From Leucobacter chromiireducens subsp. solipictus (GTDB lineage: Bacteria; Actinomycetota; Actinomycetes; Actinomycetales; Microbacteriaceae), in NCBI RefSeq assembly GCF_016758195.1, contig NZ_QYAC01000006.1, positions 186,001 through 250,000 of the forward strand: a DNA stretch of 64,000 nucleotides, read 5' to 3'. This document shows, one piece after another, positions 45,843 to 54,825 of the stretch (position 1 is the first letter of the stretch; every line of letters begins with the position of its first letter). The notes under the pieces were generated by a model. The model was not told the origin of the DNA and did no database searches. It saw only the letters and a list, made by a program, of their open reading frames with translations. The translations under genes and the position numbers were made by a program.

Positions 45843-46844
45843 ATGCGCCTCGGAGTGATCGACGTCGGATCCAACACCGTCCACCTGCTGGTGGTCGATG
45901 CCCACCCCGGCGCGAGCCCGAACCCGTATCACTCGCAGCGTTCGGTCCTGCGACTGATGCGCTACCTCGACGCCGACGGCGCGATCGTTGAGGAGGGGGT
46001 GCGCCTGATCACCGCCGCGATCGCGGAGTCGGTCCGGATCGCGCATGAGATCGGCGTCGACGATCTGATCTGCACGGCGACGAGCGCGATTCGCGAGGCG
46101 GCGAACGGTGAGGCGGTGCTCGCACGCATCGCCCGGGAGACCGGGGTGTCGCTGCACGTGCTGTCCGGGGAGGACGAGGCGCGCATCACGATGCTCGCGG
46201 TGCGACGGTGGCTGGGCTGGTCGGCGGGCGAGATCCTGCTCTTCGATATCGGCGGCGGGTCCTTCGAGATCGCCCAGGGCGCCGACGAGTACCCGGACGT
46301 GCAGGTCTCGCTGCCGCTCGGCGCCGGCCGCACCACCATCAACTACCTCGCCGAGGATCCGCCGCCGCGGGAGGCCGTGTCCGCGCTCCGCGCGCACGCC
46401 CGCGCGGAGTTCACCCGGGTCCGGGAGGACCTGTTTCTCGATCGGCCGCGGCCGAAGCGCGTGGTCGGAACCTCGAAGACGATCCGATCGCTCGCCCGGC
46501 TCATCGGCGGGCCGCCGGACCCCGAGAACGGCGATCTCGCGCCGCTGCACTATGCCGGCCTGCGCGAGTGGGAGCCCACGCTGCGCGATATGCCCTCGAA
46601 CGTGCGCGAGTACCTGCCGGGAATCACCCCCGAGCGCGGCTACCAGATCATCGCCGGCGCGATCGTGCTCCGGACCGCGATGAAGGTGTTCGACGTGTCG
46701 ACGCTCACGATCTCGCCCTGGGCGTTGCGCGAGGGGATCGTGCTCCGCTACATCGACGCGTTGGACGGCCGCGGGGCCGAGCCGGTGAGCGCCGACGACT
46801 TTCGCACGGCGTTGACGGCCACCGGGGGCGCGGCGCAGCGCTAG
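45843..46844 (+). CDS. Exopolyphosphatase/guanosine pentaphosphatase (Ppx/GppA)
   Basis: 333 residues, the short single-module actinobacterial type. The ASKHA phosphate motifs are present: GVIDVGSNTVHLLVVD at the start, ATSAIREAANG, SGEDEARITM and FDIGGGSFEI. It hydrolyses polyphosphate or pppGpp; the two cannot be separated by sequence. ATG at 45843. Its stop overlaps by four bases the stop of the convergent LysR gene. Confidence 0.93.
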   Translation: MRLGVIDVGSNTVHLLVVDAHPGASPNPYHSQRSVLRLMRYLDADGAIVEEGVRLITAAIAESVRIAHEIGVDDLICTATSAIREAANGEAVLARIARETGVSLHVLSGEDEARITMLAVRRWLGWSAGEILLFDIGGGSFEIAQGADEYPDVQVSLPLGAGRTTINYLAEDPPPREAVSALRAHARAEFTRVREDLFLDRPRPKRVVGTSKTIRSLARLIGGPPDPENGDLAPLHYAGLREWEPTLRDMPSNVREYLPGITPERGYQIIAGAIVLRTAMKVFDVSTLTISPWALREGIVLRYIDALDGRGAEPVSADDFRTALTATGGAAQR

Positions 46845-47761
46845 TCGAGGGCGGCGACGGCGTGCCGGATCGCGACGGCGAGTTGTCGGACCGCGGGTGA
46901 GGGCTGCCGGGCGCCACCCTCGCTCGGTGCCGCGAGGAGGACCGAACGGGCGAAGCTCGGATCGTCGATCGGGCGGAGGACCACGCCGGGGTGGCCCGAG
47001 CCGACCGCGAGCTTCGCGACGAGCCCGATCACCATGCGGGCGGCGATCATCCCGAGCATCGCCTGGAAGTCGTCGCTGCGGATCGCGACCTCGATCTGGT
47101 GCCCGGCCGCGGCGAACGCATCGACCACCACCGCGTCCATGGGGTCGTGGTGCGAGGTCCCGAGCAGCCAGCGCTCGGTGTGGAGCGAGAGGAACGTCTC
47201 GCGGCTGATCGACGCGTGCGCGGTCAGGGGGTGGCCTTCGGGGAGCGCGAGCAGGAGCGGATCTCGGAGCACTTCGGTGGTGACGATGTCCGGGCGGAAG
47301 GTGAGCTCGTGGCCCGGCACGGAGTAGAGGAGCGCGGCGTCGAGCTCACGCTGGTTGACGTGCGCGATGAGGGGGCCGACCTCTTCGAGTACCGCGTCGA
47401 GTTCGATGCTGAGGTCGCCGAGTTGCTGCGCGATCGCGGGGAGCAGCCGCGCGGCGGCCGTGGGGAAGGTGCCGAAGCGGAGGCGGGTCTGACCCATCTC
47501 GGTGAACTCGCGCGCGTCGCGGAGCGCCCGGTCCGTGAGCGTCAGAATCTCGTGCGCGCGGTCGAGGACGAGGTGCCCAACGGGGGTCAGGGTGCTGCCT
47601 CGCGAGCTGCGCTCGAGGAGCGGGCCGCCGACGAGCGCATCGAGGTTGCGCAGGTGGTAGTCCACCGTCGGCTGACTCCACCCGAGGCTACGTGCGGCCT
47701 GCGTGACGGAGCCCATGCTGTGCACCGCGCGGAGCGCTTGCAACTGTCGAAGGTCGATCAC
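46841..47761 (-). CDS. LysR family transcriptional regulator
   Basis: 306 residues: N-terminal winged helix (about 1-60, VTQAARSLGWSQPTVDYHLR) and two-lobe effector domain (about 90-300). The recognition region has Asp-Tyr in place of the usual Ser-rich segment (TVDYHLRNLD), seen in some actinobacterial LysR proteins. It is divergent from the decarboxylase gene at 47882, with a palindrome at 47810-47826 between them, so it probably controls the decarboxylase, perhaps with its substrate amino acid as effector. Confidence 0.92.
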   Translation of the reverse strand: MIDLRQLQALRAVHSMGSVTQAARSLGWSQPTVDYHLRNLDALVGGPLLERSSRGSTLTPVGHLVLDRAHEILTLTDRALRDAREFTEMGQTRLRFGTFPTAAARLLPAIAQQLGDLSIELDAVLEEVGPLIAHVNQRELDAALLYSVPGHELTFRPDIVTTEVLRDPLLLALPEGHPLTAHASISRETFLSLHTERWLLGTSHHDPMDAVVVDAFAAAGHQIEVAIRSDDFQAMLGMIAARMVIGLVAKLAVGSGHPGVVLRPIDDPSFARSVLLAAPSEGGARQPSPAVRQLAVAIRHAVAALD

Positions 47762-47809
47762 AGCTCACCTATCCCATATCTTGTGCGCGGCCGGTCAGGA
47801 CCATCCTGC

Positions 47810-47826
47810 CACATACCCCATATGTG
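47810..47826. promoter_or_regulatory. Candidate LysR operator
   Basis: CACATA-CCCCA-TATGTG, perfect 6-base arms with a 5-base centre. A related half, CTATCCCATAT, lies at about 47769-47779 next to the LysR start. The two sites, some 40 bases apart, fit the recruitment and activation sites of a LysR-regulated divergent promoter. Confidence 0.6.
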
Positions 47827-47881
47827 AGTGCCGAGGCAGAACGGGATTCTCCTCGCGCGTGCGCTGCGCCAGCATGGAGAC

Positions 47882-49519
47882 ATGTTCATCGCCGATTCCG
47901 CGCGCCGCGACGCTGCACCCGCGGCTGCAGATCCCCAGACCACCGCCGCCGGTGTCCCCGCGCCGGGTGAGACCGCGCCGGGTGAGACCACCGCGGGCGC
48001 CGCCGCGCAGCGCGCCGAGCGGCTGCGTCGCCACGCCGTCACCCCGTATGCGGACGCGCTCGACCGCTACATCGCCCGCAACCCGACCCAGCTGATGGTG
48101 CCGGGCCACGGCGGCAGCGACCTCGGATTGAGCGCCCGCCTGTCCGAGTACCTGGGCGAGCGCGCGCTGCAGCTCGACGTTCCGATGCTCCTCGAGGGCA
48201 TCGATCTCGAGGCCCACTCCGCCCTCGACGACGCGCTGGAGCTTGCGGCCGACGCGTGGGGCGCCAAGCGCACCTGGTTCCTCACCAACGGCGCCTCGCA
48301 GGCCAACCGCACGGCGGCGATCGCCGCGCGCGGCCTCGGCGAGCACCTGCTCGCGCAGCGCAGCGCCCACTCCAGCTTCAGCGACGGCGTGCTGCTTGCC
48401 GGCATCACCCCCTCGTATGTGTTCCCGGCCGTCGACACGGCGAACGGCATGGCCCACGGCGTCTCGCCCGAGGCCCTCGACGCGGCCCTCACGCTCGCGG
48501 AGCAGGAGGGGCGCGCGGCCGCCGCGGTCTACATCATCTCCCCGAGCTACTTTGGATCCGTCTCCGACGTTCGCGGCCTCGCCGACGTGGCCCACGCGCA
48601 CGGCGCGCCGCTGATCGTCGACGGCGCGTGGGGCCCGCACTTCGGCTTCCACCCTGAGCTGCCGGAGTCGCCCGCGCGTCTCGGCGTTGACCTCGTGATC
48701 TCGAGCACCCACAAGCTCGCGGGATCGCTCACGCAGACGGCCATGCTGCATCTCGGTCACGGCCCCTTCGCCGACCGGCTCGAGGCGCTCGTGGAGCGCG
48801 CTTTCGGGATGACCGCGTCGACCTCGACCAGCGCGATCATGCGCGCCTCGCTCGACATCGCCCGGTCCGCGCTCGTGACTGGCGAAGCCGCGATCGGCCG
48901 CTCCGTTGAAACCGCGCAGCGCCTGCGCGAGGTGCTTCGCGCCGACCCGCGCTTCGACATCGTGAGCGACCACTTCGATGCGTTCCCCGACATCGTCGAC
49001 ACGGATCTGCTGCGCGTGCCCATCGACGTCTCCGCGACGGGGCTCAGCGGGCACTGGGTGCGCAACCAGCTCATCACCGATCACGCCCTGTACTTCGAGA
49101 TGTCCACGGCCACCTCGATCGTCGCCGTGATCGGCGCGGGGAAGACTCCCGACGCCGCCGAGATCCACCGCGCCCTCGGGGCCGTGGTCTCGTCGCCCGC
49201 GGCCGACGCGGAGCGCGCAGCGACCGCGGGGTCCGTGGAATTCCCGCCCATGCCGGCACCCGGTGCCCGGCGGCTCAGCCCGCGTGAGGGGTTCTTCGGC
49301 GAGACCGAGATCGTCCCCGCGGCCGAGGCGATCGGGCGCGTGTCCGCGGACACCCTCGCGGCGTACCCGCCCGGGATCCCGAACGTGATGCCGGGCGAGG
49401 AGATCACCGCGGCAGCCGTCGAGTTCTTGCAGGCGGTGGCGGCCTCCCCGACGGGCTACGTCCGCGGCGCGCTCGACCCGCGCGTGGCGAGCTTCCGCGT
49501 GATCCGCGTGGAGGAGTAG
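47882..49519 (+). CDS. Orn/Lys/Arg decarboxylase, PLP-dependent
   Basis: 545 residues, fold-type I. A low-complexity N-terminus (about 1-45) precedes the catalytic domain: PGHGGSD, the PLP-binding region VDGAWGPHFGFH and the PLP lysine K278 in SSTHKLAGSLTQTAML. Most family members have DEAHGAH where this one has DGAWGPH, so the ring-stacking His is replaced by Trp; this may mean changed substrate choice. ATG at 47882 has GGAGA very close; GTG at 47828 would add 18 residues and overlap the operator. It makes a polyamine or cadaverine-type amine. A permease and a stress protein follow. Confidence 0.87.
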   Translation: MFIADSARRDAAPAAADPQTTAAGVPAPGETAPGETTAGAAAQRAERLRRHAVTPYADALDRYIARNPTQLMVPGHGGSDLGLSARLSEYLGERALQLDVPMLLEGIDLEAHSALDDALELAADAWGAKRTWFLTNGASQANRTAAIAARGLGEHLLAQRSAHSSFSDGVLLAGITPSYVFPAVDTANGMAHGVSPEALDAALTLAEQEGRAAAAVYIISPSYFGSVSDVRGLADVAHAHGAPLIVDGAWGPHFGFHPELPESPARLGVDLVISSTHKLAGSLTQTAMLHLGHGPFADRLEALVERAFGMTASTSTSAIMRASLDIARSALVTGEAAIGRSVETAQRLREVLRADPRFDIVSDHFDAFPDIVDTDLLRVPIDVSATGLSGHWVRNQLITDHALYFEMSTATSIVAVIGAGKTPDAAEIHRALGAVVSSPAADAERAATAGSVEFPPMPAPGARRLSPREGFFGETEIVPAAEAIGRVSADTLAAYPPGIPNVMPGEEITAAAVEFLQAVAASPTGYVRGALDPRVASFRVIRVEE

Positions 49520-49529
49520 CCCCAGTATT

Positions 49530-49555
49530 CGCCCCGGCGCACCCGCGCCGGGGCG
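49530..49555 (+). terminator. Terminator-like hairpin after decarboxylase
   Basis: Perfect 11-base stem CGCCCCGGCGC/GCGCCGGGGCG with an ACCC loop, 10 bases after the stop. No T-run follows, so it may attenuate rather than stop transcription into the permease gene. Confidence 0.65.
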
Positions 49556-49694
49556 ATTGGCGTGTGTGGTCGGGGGGACCGGGCGCGCCGCGGTCCGATT
49601 CGTTCGGATCACCTCCCTGCCGGGCCCCGGCCGGGAACCCCGAGAACCGGGCCCCCGCGGCCCATGTGACAAGGAAGTCTGGAGTAAGACTGAC

Positions 49695-51215
49695 ATGCCG
49701 AGTACCCTGCGTCAGCAGCTGTTCCGAGTAAAGCCCGTACCGCGAGACGGGGGTGAATCCGGCTCGCAGCTCAAGCGCAGCATCGGGCTCTTCCCGCTCA
49801 CCATGATTGGTGTGGGCGGCACCATCGGCACGGGCATCTTCTTTATCCTGGCCGAGGCCGTGCCGATCGCGGGGCCCGCCGTACTGTGGTCCTTCGTGAT
49901 CGCGGGCCTCGTCGCCGGCCTGTCGGTGCTCTGCTACGCGGAGCTCGCGAGTAGCGTGCCGGTATCCGGCTCCTCCTATTCGTATGCGTACAGCACCCTG
50001 GGCGAGCTGCCGGCGATGGGCGTTGCGGCGTGTCTGCTCCTGGAATACGGGGTGTCCACGGCGGCGGTCGCGGTGGGCTGGTCGCAGTACGTGAACCAGC
50101 TCGTCACGAACCTCTTCGGCTGGGAGCTGCCACACGCGCTGCTCTACGCGCCGGAGGAGGGCGGGATCATCAACCTGCCCGCCGTGATCCTGATCGGCCT
50201 CTGCTGCCTGCTGCTGATCCGCGGCACCTCCGAGTCGGTCGTCGCGAACACCATCATGGTGCTCATCAAGATCGCCGTGCTGCTGTTCTTCGTGGCCGTC
50301 GGCATCACCGGCTGGAACGCCGACCACTTCGCAAACTTCGCGCCCTTCGGCTTCGCCGGGGTGATGACCGGCGCCGGCATCATCTTCTTCTCGTTTGTGG
50401 GTCTCGACGCCGTCGCGACCGCCGGTGACGAGGCGAAGAACCCGCGCCGCAACCTCCCGATCGCGCTCATCAGCGCGCTCATCATCGTCACCGCCGTGTA
50501 CGTGCTCGTCGCGGTCACCGCGCTCGGCGCGCAGGATCAGAGCGAATTCGCCGGCCAGAGCGCGGGCCTCTCCGCGATCCTGCAGAACATCGTCGGCGCG
50601 ACGTGGCCCGGCACCGTGGTCGCCGCCGGGGCCGTGATCTCGATCTTCAGCGTGACGCTCGTGGTGCTCTACGGCCAGACCCGGATCCTGTTCGCGATGT
50701 CGCGCGACGGCATGGCCCCGAAGATCTTCCAGAAGGTCAACCCGCGCACGATGACCCCGGTCGCGAACACCATCATCGTGTCCGTGATCGTGGCGATCCT
50801 CGCCGGCGTCCTGCCGATCAACTTCCTCGCCGAGATGACCTCGATCGGCACGCTCGCCGCGTTCCTCGTCGTCTCGATCGCCGTCATGGTGCTGCGCCGC
50901 CGCGAGCCCGACCTCGAGCGCAAGTTCCGGGTCCCGCTGTACCCGGTCATCCCGATCCTCTCGATCATCGGCTGCCTCTGGATCATCAAGGACCTGCGCC
51001 CGATCACGATCATCGTGTTCGCGATCTGGACCGCCCTCGTGCTGGTCTGGTACTACTTCACCGGACGGAAGAACTCCGTGCTCGGCGAGCAGATCAAGAC
51101 CGGAATGATCGTGCTGACCGGTCCCGGCCGCTACCGCTACGCGAGCGACGAGGACGATACGGACTCGGTCGACGTCGTGGCGGACCGCGCCAACGACCCC
51201 GGTCCCGGCCGATGA
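49695..51215 (+). CDS. APC family amino acid permease (CAT-like)
   Basis: 506 residues, about 12-14 helices. The block LFPLTMIGVGGTIGTGIFF in helix 1 carries the GxGIG-type substrate loop, and FFSFVGLDAVATAGDEAKNP is typical of the cationic amino acid transporter group. It would import the decarboxylase substrate or exchange it for the product. ATG at 49695 with GGAGTAAG upstream. The stop overlaps the stress-protein start by four bases. Confidence 0.9.
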   Translation: MPSTLRQQLFRVKPVPRDGGESGSQLKRSIGLFPLTMIGVGGTIGTGIFFILAEAVPIAGPAVLWSFVIAGLVAGLSVLCYAELASSVPVSGSSYSYAYSTLGELPAMGVAACLLLEYGVSTAAVAVGWSQYVNQLVTNLFGWELPHALLYAPEEGGIINLPAVILIGLCCLLLIRGTSESVVANTIMVLIKIAVLLFFVAVGITGWNADHFANFAPFGFAGVMTGAGIIFFSFVGLDAVATAGDEAKNPRRNLPIALISALIIVTAVYVLVAVTALGAQDQSEFAGQSAGLSAILQNIVGATWPGTVVAAGAVISIFSVTLVVLYGQTRILFAMSRDGMAPKIFQKVNPRTMTPVANTIIVSVIVAILAGVLPINFLAEMTSIGTLAAFLVVSIAVMVLRRREPDLERKFRVPLYPVIPILSIIGCLWIIKDLRPITIIVFAIWTALVLVWYYFTGRKNSVLGEQIKTGMIVLTGPGRYRYASDEDDTDSVDVVADRANDPGPGR

Positions 51216-52162
51216 GTATCGTCGTCGGAGTGGCCCCGAGCCACTGCTCGCGCGCCGCGATCGAGCTCGGGGTTCTGCTCGCGCGGACGTACGCGCAGGA
51301 TCTCGTGCTCGCCTCGGTCACCTCGGCCGGATGGCCGGGCGGTCCCGGTGGAGTCGACGGCGAGTACCAGCGCTTCCTGCTCGCGGGTGCGGAAGCCTCC
51401 CTCGCCGAGGCGCGGACGCGCGTGCCGGGAGACCTCGCGGTGCGCACGGTGGTGCGCACCGCGTCCAGCGCGCGGCGCGGACTCCTCGACGTATGCGCGG
51501 AGACGGCCGCGATCCGGCTGGTGGTGGGGTCCGCCGGCGACGAGGACGACGCCCGGGGGCAGGAGGCTGCCGCCGGGATCGAGCTCGGGTCCGTCAGCCT
51601 CGGGCTCCTGCAGAGCGCCGAGCTCCCCGTGGCGATCGCCCCGCACGGCTTCACGGCTGCGCCAGGTGCGCGGCTGGAACGCCTGACCGCAGCGTTTAGT
51701 GGCTCCGACACCTCGGCCGAGCTGGTCCTCGGGGCGGCGGCGGTCGCGGCCGACTCGGGGGCTGCCTTCCGGGTAGCGGCGTTCCACACGCGCCCCCGCG
51801 GCCTGCTGGGCGCGGCGATCGGTTTCCGGGCCGAGGACGCGGTGGTCGCCGAGTGGGAAGCCGTGATCCGCGATCGAGCGGAGATCCTGCGTGCGGAGAT
51901 CGCGGCCTTCAGCCGCCCGCCGGAGCGCGTCGAGCTCGCCCTCGGTGCCGGGGCGGACTGGCCCGCGGCGCTCCGGGCGATCCCGTGGGGTGCCGCCGAG
52001 GTGCTGCTCGTGGGATCCAGCAGCCTCGGCGCGTTGGCGCGGATCTCGCTCGGCTCGCACGCCACGAAGATCCTCCGCCACGCGCCGGTTCCGGTCGTGA
52101 TGGTGCCGCGTCGCGCCACCGAGCGCTACGCGGATCAGGCCGCCGAGCAGCTGGGGGAGTAG
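51212..52162 (+). CDS. Double universal stress protein
   Basis: 316 residues, two UspA domains (about 1-145 and 155-305). The first domain has lost a clear ATP loop. The second keeps GSSSLGALARISLGSHATKI, the Gx2Gx9G(S/T)-type nucleotide motif, followed by RHAPVPVVMVP. Overlap with the permease gene (ATGA) suggests that it modulates the transporter; Usp proteins coupled to APC permeases are known, but the mechanism here is inference. Confidence 0.9.
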   Translation: MSIVVGVAPSHCSRAAIELGVLLARTYAQDLVLASVTSAGWPGGPGGVDGEYQRFLLAGAEASLAEARTRVPGDLAVRTVVRTASSARRGLLDVCAETAAIRLVVGSAGDEDDARGQEAAAGIELGSVSLGLLQSAELPVAIAPHGFTAAPGARLERLTAAFSGSDTSAELVLGAAAVAADSGAAFRVAAFHTRPRGLLGAAIGFRAEDAVVAEWEAVIRDRAEILRAEIAAFSRPPERVELALGAGADWPAALRAIPWGAAEVLLVGSSSLGALARISLGSHATKILRHAPVPVVMVPRRATERYADQAAEQLGE

Positions 52163-52165
52163 CAG

Positions 52166-52206
52166 CGATGGGATCCCGGGTGCAGGGCGCGCCCGGGATC
52201 CCATCG
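52166..52206 (+). terminator. Terminator-like hairpin after stress-protein gene
   Basis: Perfect 15-base stem (arm CGATGGGATCCCGGG) around an 11-base loop, starting four bases past the stop. A GGTTTTGTGTT stretch follows 12 bases later. It ends the decarboxylase-permease-Usp unit. Confidence 0.75.
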
Positions 52207-52220
52207 CCGCGGGCCCGGTT

Positions 52221-52248
52221 TTGTGTTCCGGGCCGGAACGGGTAAAGT
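52221..52248 (+). promoter_or_regulatory. Candidate tRNA-Gln promoter
   Basis: TTGTGT (52221-52226), a 16-base spacer and TAAAGT (52243-52248), about 43 bases before the tRNA. Spacing fits a housekeeping promoter. Confidence 0.5.
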
Positions 52249-52291
52249 TAATTCCTGGTGCGGGGCTCCGAAAAGGGCCAAGTTCCAGCCA

Positions 52292-52363
52292 TGGGATATG
52301 GTGTAATTGGCAACACAACGGTTTCTGGTACCGTCATTCTAGGTTCGAGTCCTGGTATCCCAG
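52292..52363 (+). tRNA. tRNA-Gln, anticodon CUG
   Basis: 72 bases, complete cloverleaf. Acceptor arms TGGGATA and TATCCCA, discriminator G as usual for glutamine tRNAs, anticodon stem ACGGT/ACCGT around loop TTCTGGT, which gives anticodon CTG (reads CAG), and T loop GGTTCGAGTCC. CCA is not encoded. A UUCG-capped terminator follows seven bases later. Confidence 0.96.
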
Positions 52364-52370
52364 CGAGTAA

Positions 52371-52398
52371 CTCCCCCGGTTCTTCGGAACCGGGGGAG
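52371..52398 (+). terminator. Rho-independent terminator of tRNA-Gln
   Basis: Perfect 12-base stem CTCCCCCGGTTC/GAACCGGGGGAG with a stable TTCG loop, then TTCGTGTTTT. A typical intrinsic terminator. Confidence 0.88.
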
Positions 52399-52443
52399 TT
52401 CGTGTTTTCGGGGTCGGGTGTGCGGCTCTGTCATGATGGGGCC

Positions 52444-52878
52444 ATGCCTCTCGTTGATCACCTCGGAGTGACCGTCGCCGATCTTGATGTCGCCGTCGCG
52501 CAGTGGAATCCGGTCCTGACGGCGCTCGGGCTTGTCACGGACGGCCGCGAGTTCGAGGGCGGCGTTGCCTGGAACGCCCCGGGCGAGACGGAGATCATCC
52601 TGTATCGTGCGCCGGTTGCGCCGCGGCAGCCGTTCCGCACCGGCCAGTTGGGGTGGCAGCACCTGGCCTTCGCCGTGGAGTCTCGCGCCGAGGTCGAGCG
52701 ACTGCACGCCGTCGCCGTACAGTCGGGGTGGACGTCGGTGCGCGCCCCGAAGGGGTTTCCCCGGTTCTCGGAACAGTATTACGCGTCGTTTGTGGAGGAC
52801 GCGAGCGGTATTCGGCTGGAGTTCATGCACAATCCGCCGCGCGACACCACGAGCGCGGGTGGTAGCGGGTCAGTGTGA
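52444..52878 (+). CDS. VOC family (glyoxalase/dioxygenase-fold) protein
   Basis: 144 residues, two beta-alpha-beta-beta-beta modules. DHLGVTVADLDVAVAQW opens with the metal-ligand His of VOC enzymes, GWQHLAFAVES has the second His, and IRLEFMHNP the closing Glu. This His/His/Glu set suggests a metal site, but the substrate is unknown. ATG at 52444; the longer frame would include the tRNA. Confidence 0.85.
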   Translation: MPLVDHLGVTVADLDVAVAQWNPVLTALGLVTDGREFEGGVAWNAPGETEIILYRAPVAPRQPFRTGQLGWQHLAFAVESRAEVERLHAVAVQSGWTSVRAPKGFPRFSEQYYASFVEDASGIRLEFMHNPPRDTTSAGGSGSV

Positions 52879-53033
52879 GCCGGTCTGCGTGAACGGGGCG
52901 GAGTGAGCGGGCCTGTGCGAGCGGGCCTGGGGGGAACGGCGTGGCGCGAGCGTGCCGCAGCGCAGTATCACGGCCGCGTTCGATCGGACGCTGCGTGACC
53001 TCACCGTCCGATCGAGCCCCGAATCCGCTCGCG

Positions 53034-53579
53034 TCAGGCGGCTGTCCGAGCGGCCCGAAGGTGTCGCCGGAGCTTCTGGATCGCCCAGTCGTAGTGGCTG
53101 GAGGTCGCGGAGACGGCGTACGAACCGAGGGAGGTTGTTCCCGTCCACGGGAAGTGCTGCTTCGTGAAAAGCTCCGTGTTGCTGAACTCGGAGATGAGTG
53201 CCACGACGCGGTGATGGCTCTTATCGAGCATGTCGAGCGCTGCGTCGAGACTCGTGTGTTGATGTTGTTCCCAGAACTCGACGTTCAGCGCCGCGGTGGT
53301 GCGCCAGGTGTACGGCGCGGGCAGAAAAGGCTGCTCCGTCCCGGAGCGGTTGGCCGTGGCCCACTCGGTGAAGAGCCGGTGCCACTCGACGAGGTGGACG
53401 AGCACATCGCGGAGGTTTCGATCTCGAGCCCAGTGCGCCTCAGGCCGCGCGAAGTCTGGGCCGTACCCGAGCGGCGCCTCCCGCTCGGTCGCACTCATGC
53501 CCGCAATCAGCGCACTCAACTTCGCATACTGCGCCGCCGCGGCATCGAGCAATGCTGCACGGGTGGTCGGTCTGGCCAT
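53034..53579 (-). CDS. ClbS/DfsB family four-helix-bundle protein
   Basis: 181 residues, DinB-like fold. Family features: RAALLDAAAAQYAKLSALI at the start, RNLRDVLVHLVEWHRLFTEW in helix 2, the WRTTAALNVEFWEQHQ segment and closing TSSHYDWAIQKLRRHL. ClbS itself is a cyclopropane hydrolase giving colibactin resistance; most relatives, like this one, have no known substrate. ATG at 53579; the upstream extension to 53765 is not supported. Confidence 0.85.
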   Translation of the reverse strand: MARPTTRAALLDAAAAQYAKLSALIAGMSATEREAPLGYGPDFARPEAHWARDRNLRDVLVHLVEWHRLFTEWATANRSGTEQPFLPAPYTWRTTAALNVEFWEQHQHTSLDAALDMLDKSHHRVVALISEFSNTELFTKQHFPWTGTTSLGSYAVSATSSHYDWAIQKLRRHLRAARTAA

Positions 53580-53730
53580 GACGCTCACGCTACCAGGCGG
53601 CGAATCGGCTTGGAGTGACACGCTTCTCGCCGGTGCGCTGACGCGAGCGAACCAAAAACAACATAGCCCCGGTCCGCATGCTTGAGCAGAGGCGGGGCCG
53701 GGGCGTTGCTGCCCATAGTACCATCGCCGT

Positions 53731-54825
53731 ATGGATGCAGACGGAGTTGACGCGATTTTCTCCACGCTATCTGAGCAACGGCTCGCCCCATATTTGGTGC
53801 ACGCGGGGGAGGATCGTGAGCACGCTCTCGAACTCTACGCATGGAGCACGCAAATGTCCGCGGCGCTCTTTGAGCTGATCTCCCATCTGGAGGTCGCATT
53901 GCGAAACGCGGTTGACCGTACCCTCAGCGCACATTTTGCGGATGAGCGTGTGGGGATCCCGTGGTTCCTGCGCCGCCCCCCGATGACCGGCGGCGCGCTC
54001 GATCAGATCGAGTTGATCCGCGACCGTCTTCGGGGAAGCGGCAGAGACAACCGCCATCAAATCATCGCGAATCTGAGCTTCGGATTCTGGTCGGGGATGT
54101 TTGGGAAAGATTACGACGAGCTGTGGCGGGAATGCTTGCATCAGGCTTTCCCTCATGCAGATGGCAAACGGAAAACCGTTGGGCCCGCGTTGGAGGCAAT
54201 GCGAAAGCTGCGAAACCGAGTGGCTCACCACGACTCGGTGCTCGGCGTGGACGTGCCGTTCGAGCAAGCGCGCATCATGGAATTGAGCGGGTACATTTCT
54301 CCTCATCTGCGGCGGTGGCTCGAGCGAATTGAGCGCTGCACGAGAACCTACGAAGCGCGGCCTCACTCGGCAATAGATTCCGTCGTCGTCCCTGCGACTC
54401 ACGCATGGGAACTGTACCGAGATTGCGCCGCATACGTGTGCCAGCCCGGGCGGAGCTTCCGGGCGGTCAAACGAATGGCGTTCTACGTGGACCAGCAGAT
54501 TCAGCCCGAGTTCCCCCTGATCGTAGGCCGCCGAGACAACGTTGAATGGTCGGAAACGAATGCAAGGCGGCTGGTGGCCTCCGAGGACCGGGAAGATCGA
54601 AAGATCGCCCACATTATTCGTCGTTCCAAAGAGCTCGGCTGGGCGGGAGGGCGTTATCAGGTCTTCTTGCTCACCGCCGAGGGGCACCCGGATCACCGTT
54701 CGCGGGCGGAGCCGATGCCCCATTCGCGGCGTGGGAGAGGGACGGCGTTCGTTCGAAGTCAGAGATACGTGTCCTTGCATAGCCTGCAGACTCACCCGAC
54801 GACGGAGGATTATTACCGGGTATAG
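53731..54825 (+). CDS. Abi-like HEPN protein (Abi_2 family)
   Basis: 364 residues. The N-terminal part (about 1-230) matches Abi-like proteins related to AbiD/AbiF: ALELYAWSTQMSAALFELIS, EVALRNAVDR, LSFGFWSGMF and the HEPN RNase motif R161-x4-H166 inside LRNRVAHHD. Such HEPN proteins are usually RNases that halt growth during phage infection. The C-terminal third (about 230-364) is not recognised; it holds a conserved-looking WSETNARRLVASEDREDRK. Codon use is visibly less GC-rich than in the neighbours, suggesting transfer. No ribosome site is seen and no antitoxin or second defence gene is adjacent. Confidence 0.8.
   Translation: MDADGVDAIFSTLSEQRLAPYLVHAGEDREHALELYAWSTQMSAALFELISHLEVALRNAVDRTLSAHFADERVGIPWFLRRPPMTGGALDQIELIRDRLRGSGRDNRHQIIANLSFGFWSGMFGKDYDELWRECLHQAFPHADGKRKTVGPALEAMRKLRNRVAHHDSVLGVDVPFEQARIMELSGYISPHLRRWLERIERCTRTYEARPHSAIDSVVVPATHAWELYRDCAAYVCQPGRSFRAVKRMAFYVDQQIQPEFPLIVGRRDNVEWSETNARRLVASEDREDRKIAHIIRRSKELGWAGGRYQVFLLTAEGHPDHRSRAEPMPHSRRGRGTAFVRSQRYVSLHSLQTHPTTEDYYRV

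Noticed and set aside
52292-54825. Genomic island integrated at tRNA-Gln and carrying the Abi-like gene
   Set aside because: No integrase, and I find no second copy of the tRNA 3' end downstream. The intervening VOC and ClbS-like genes look native.
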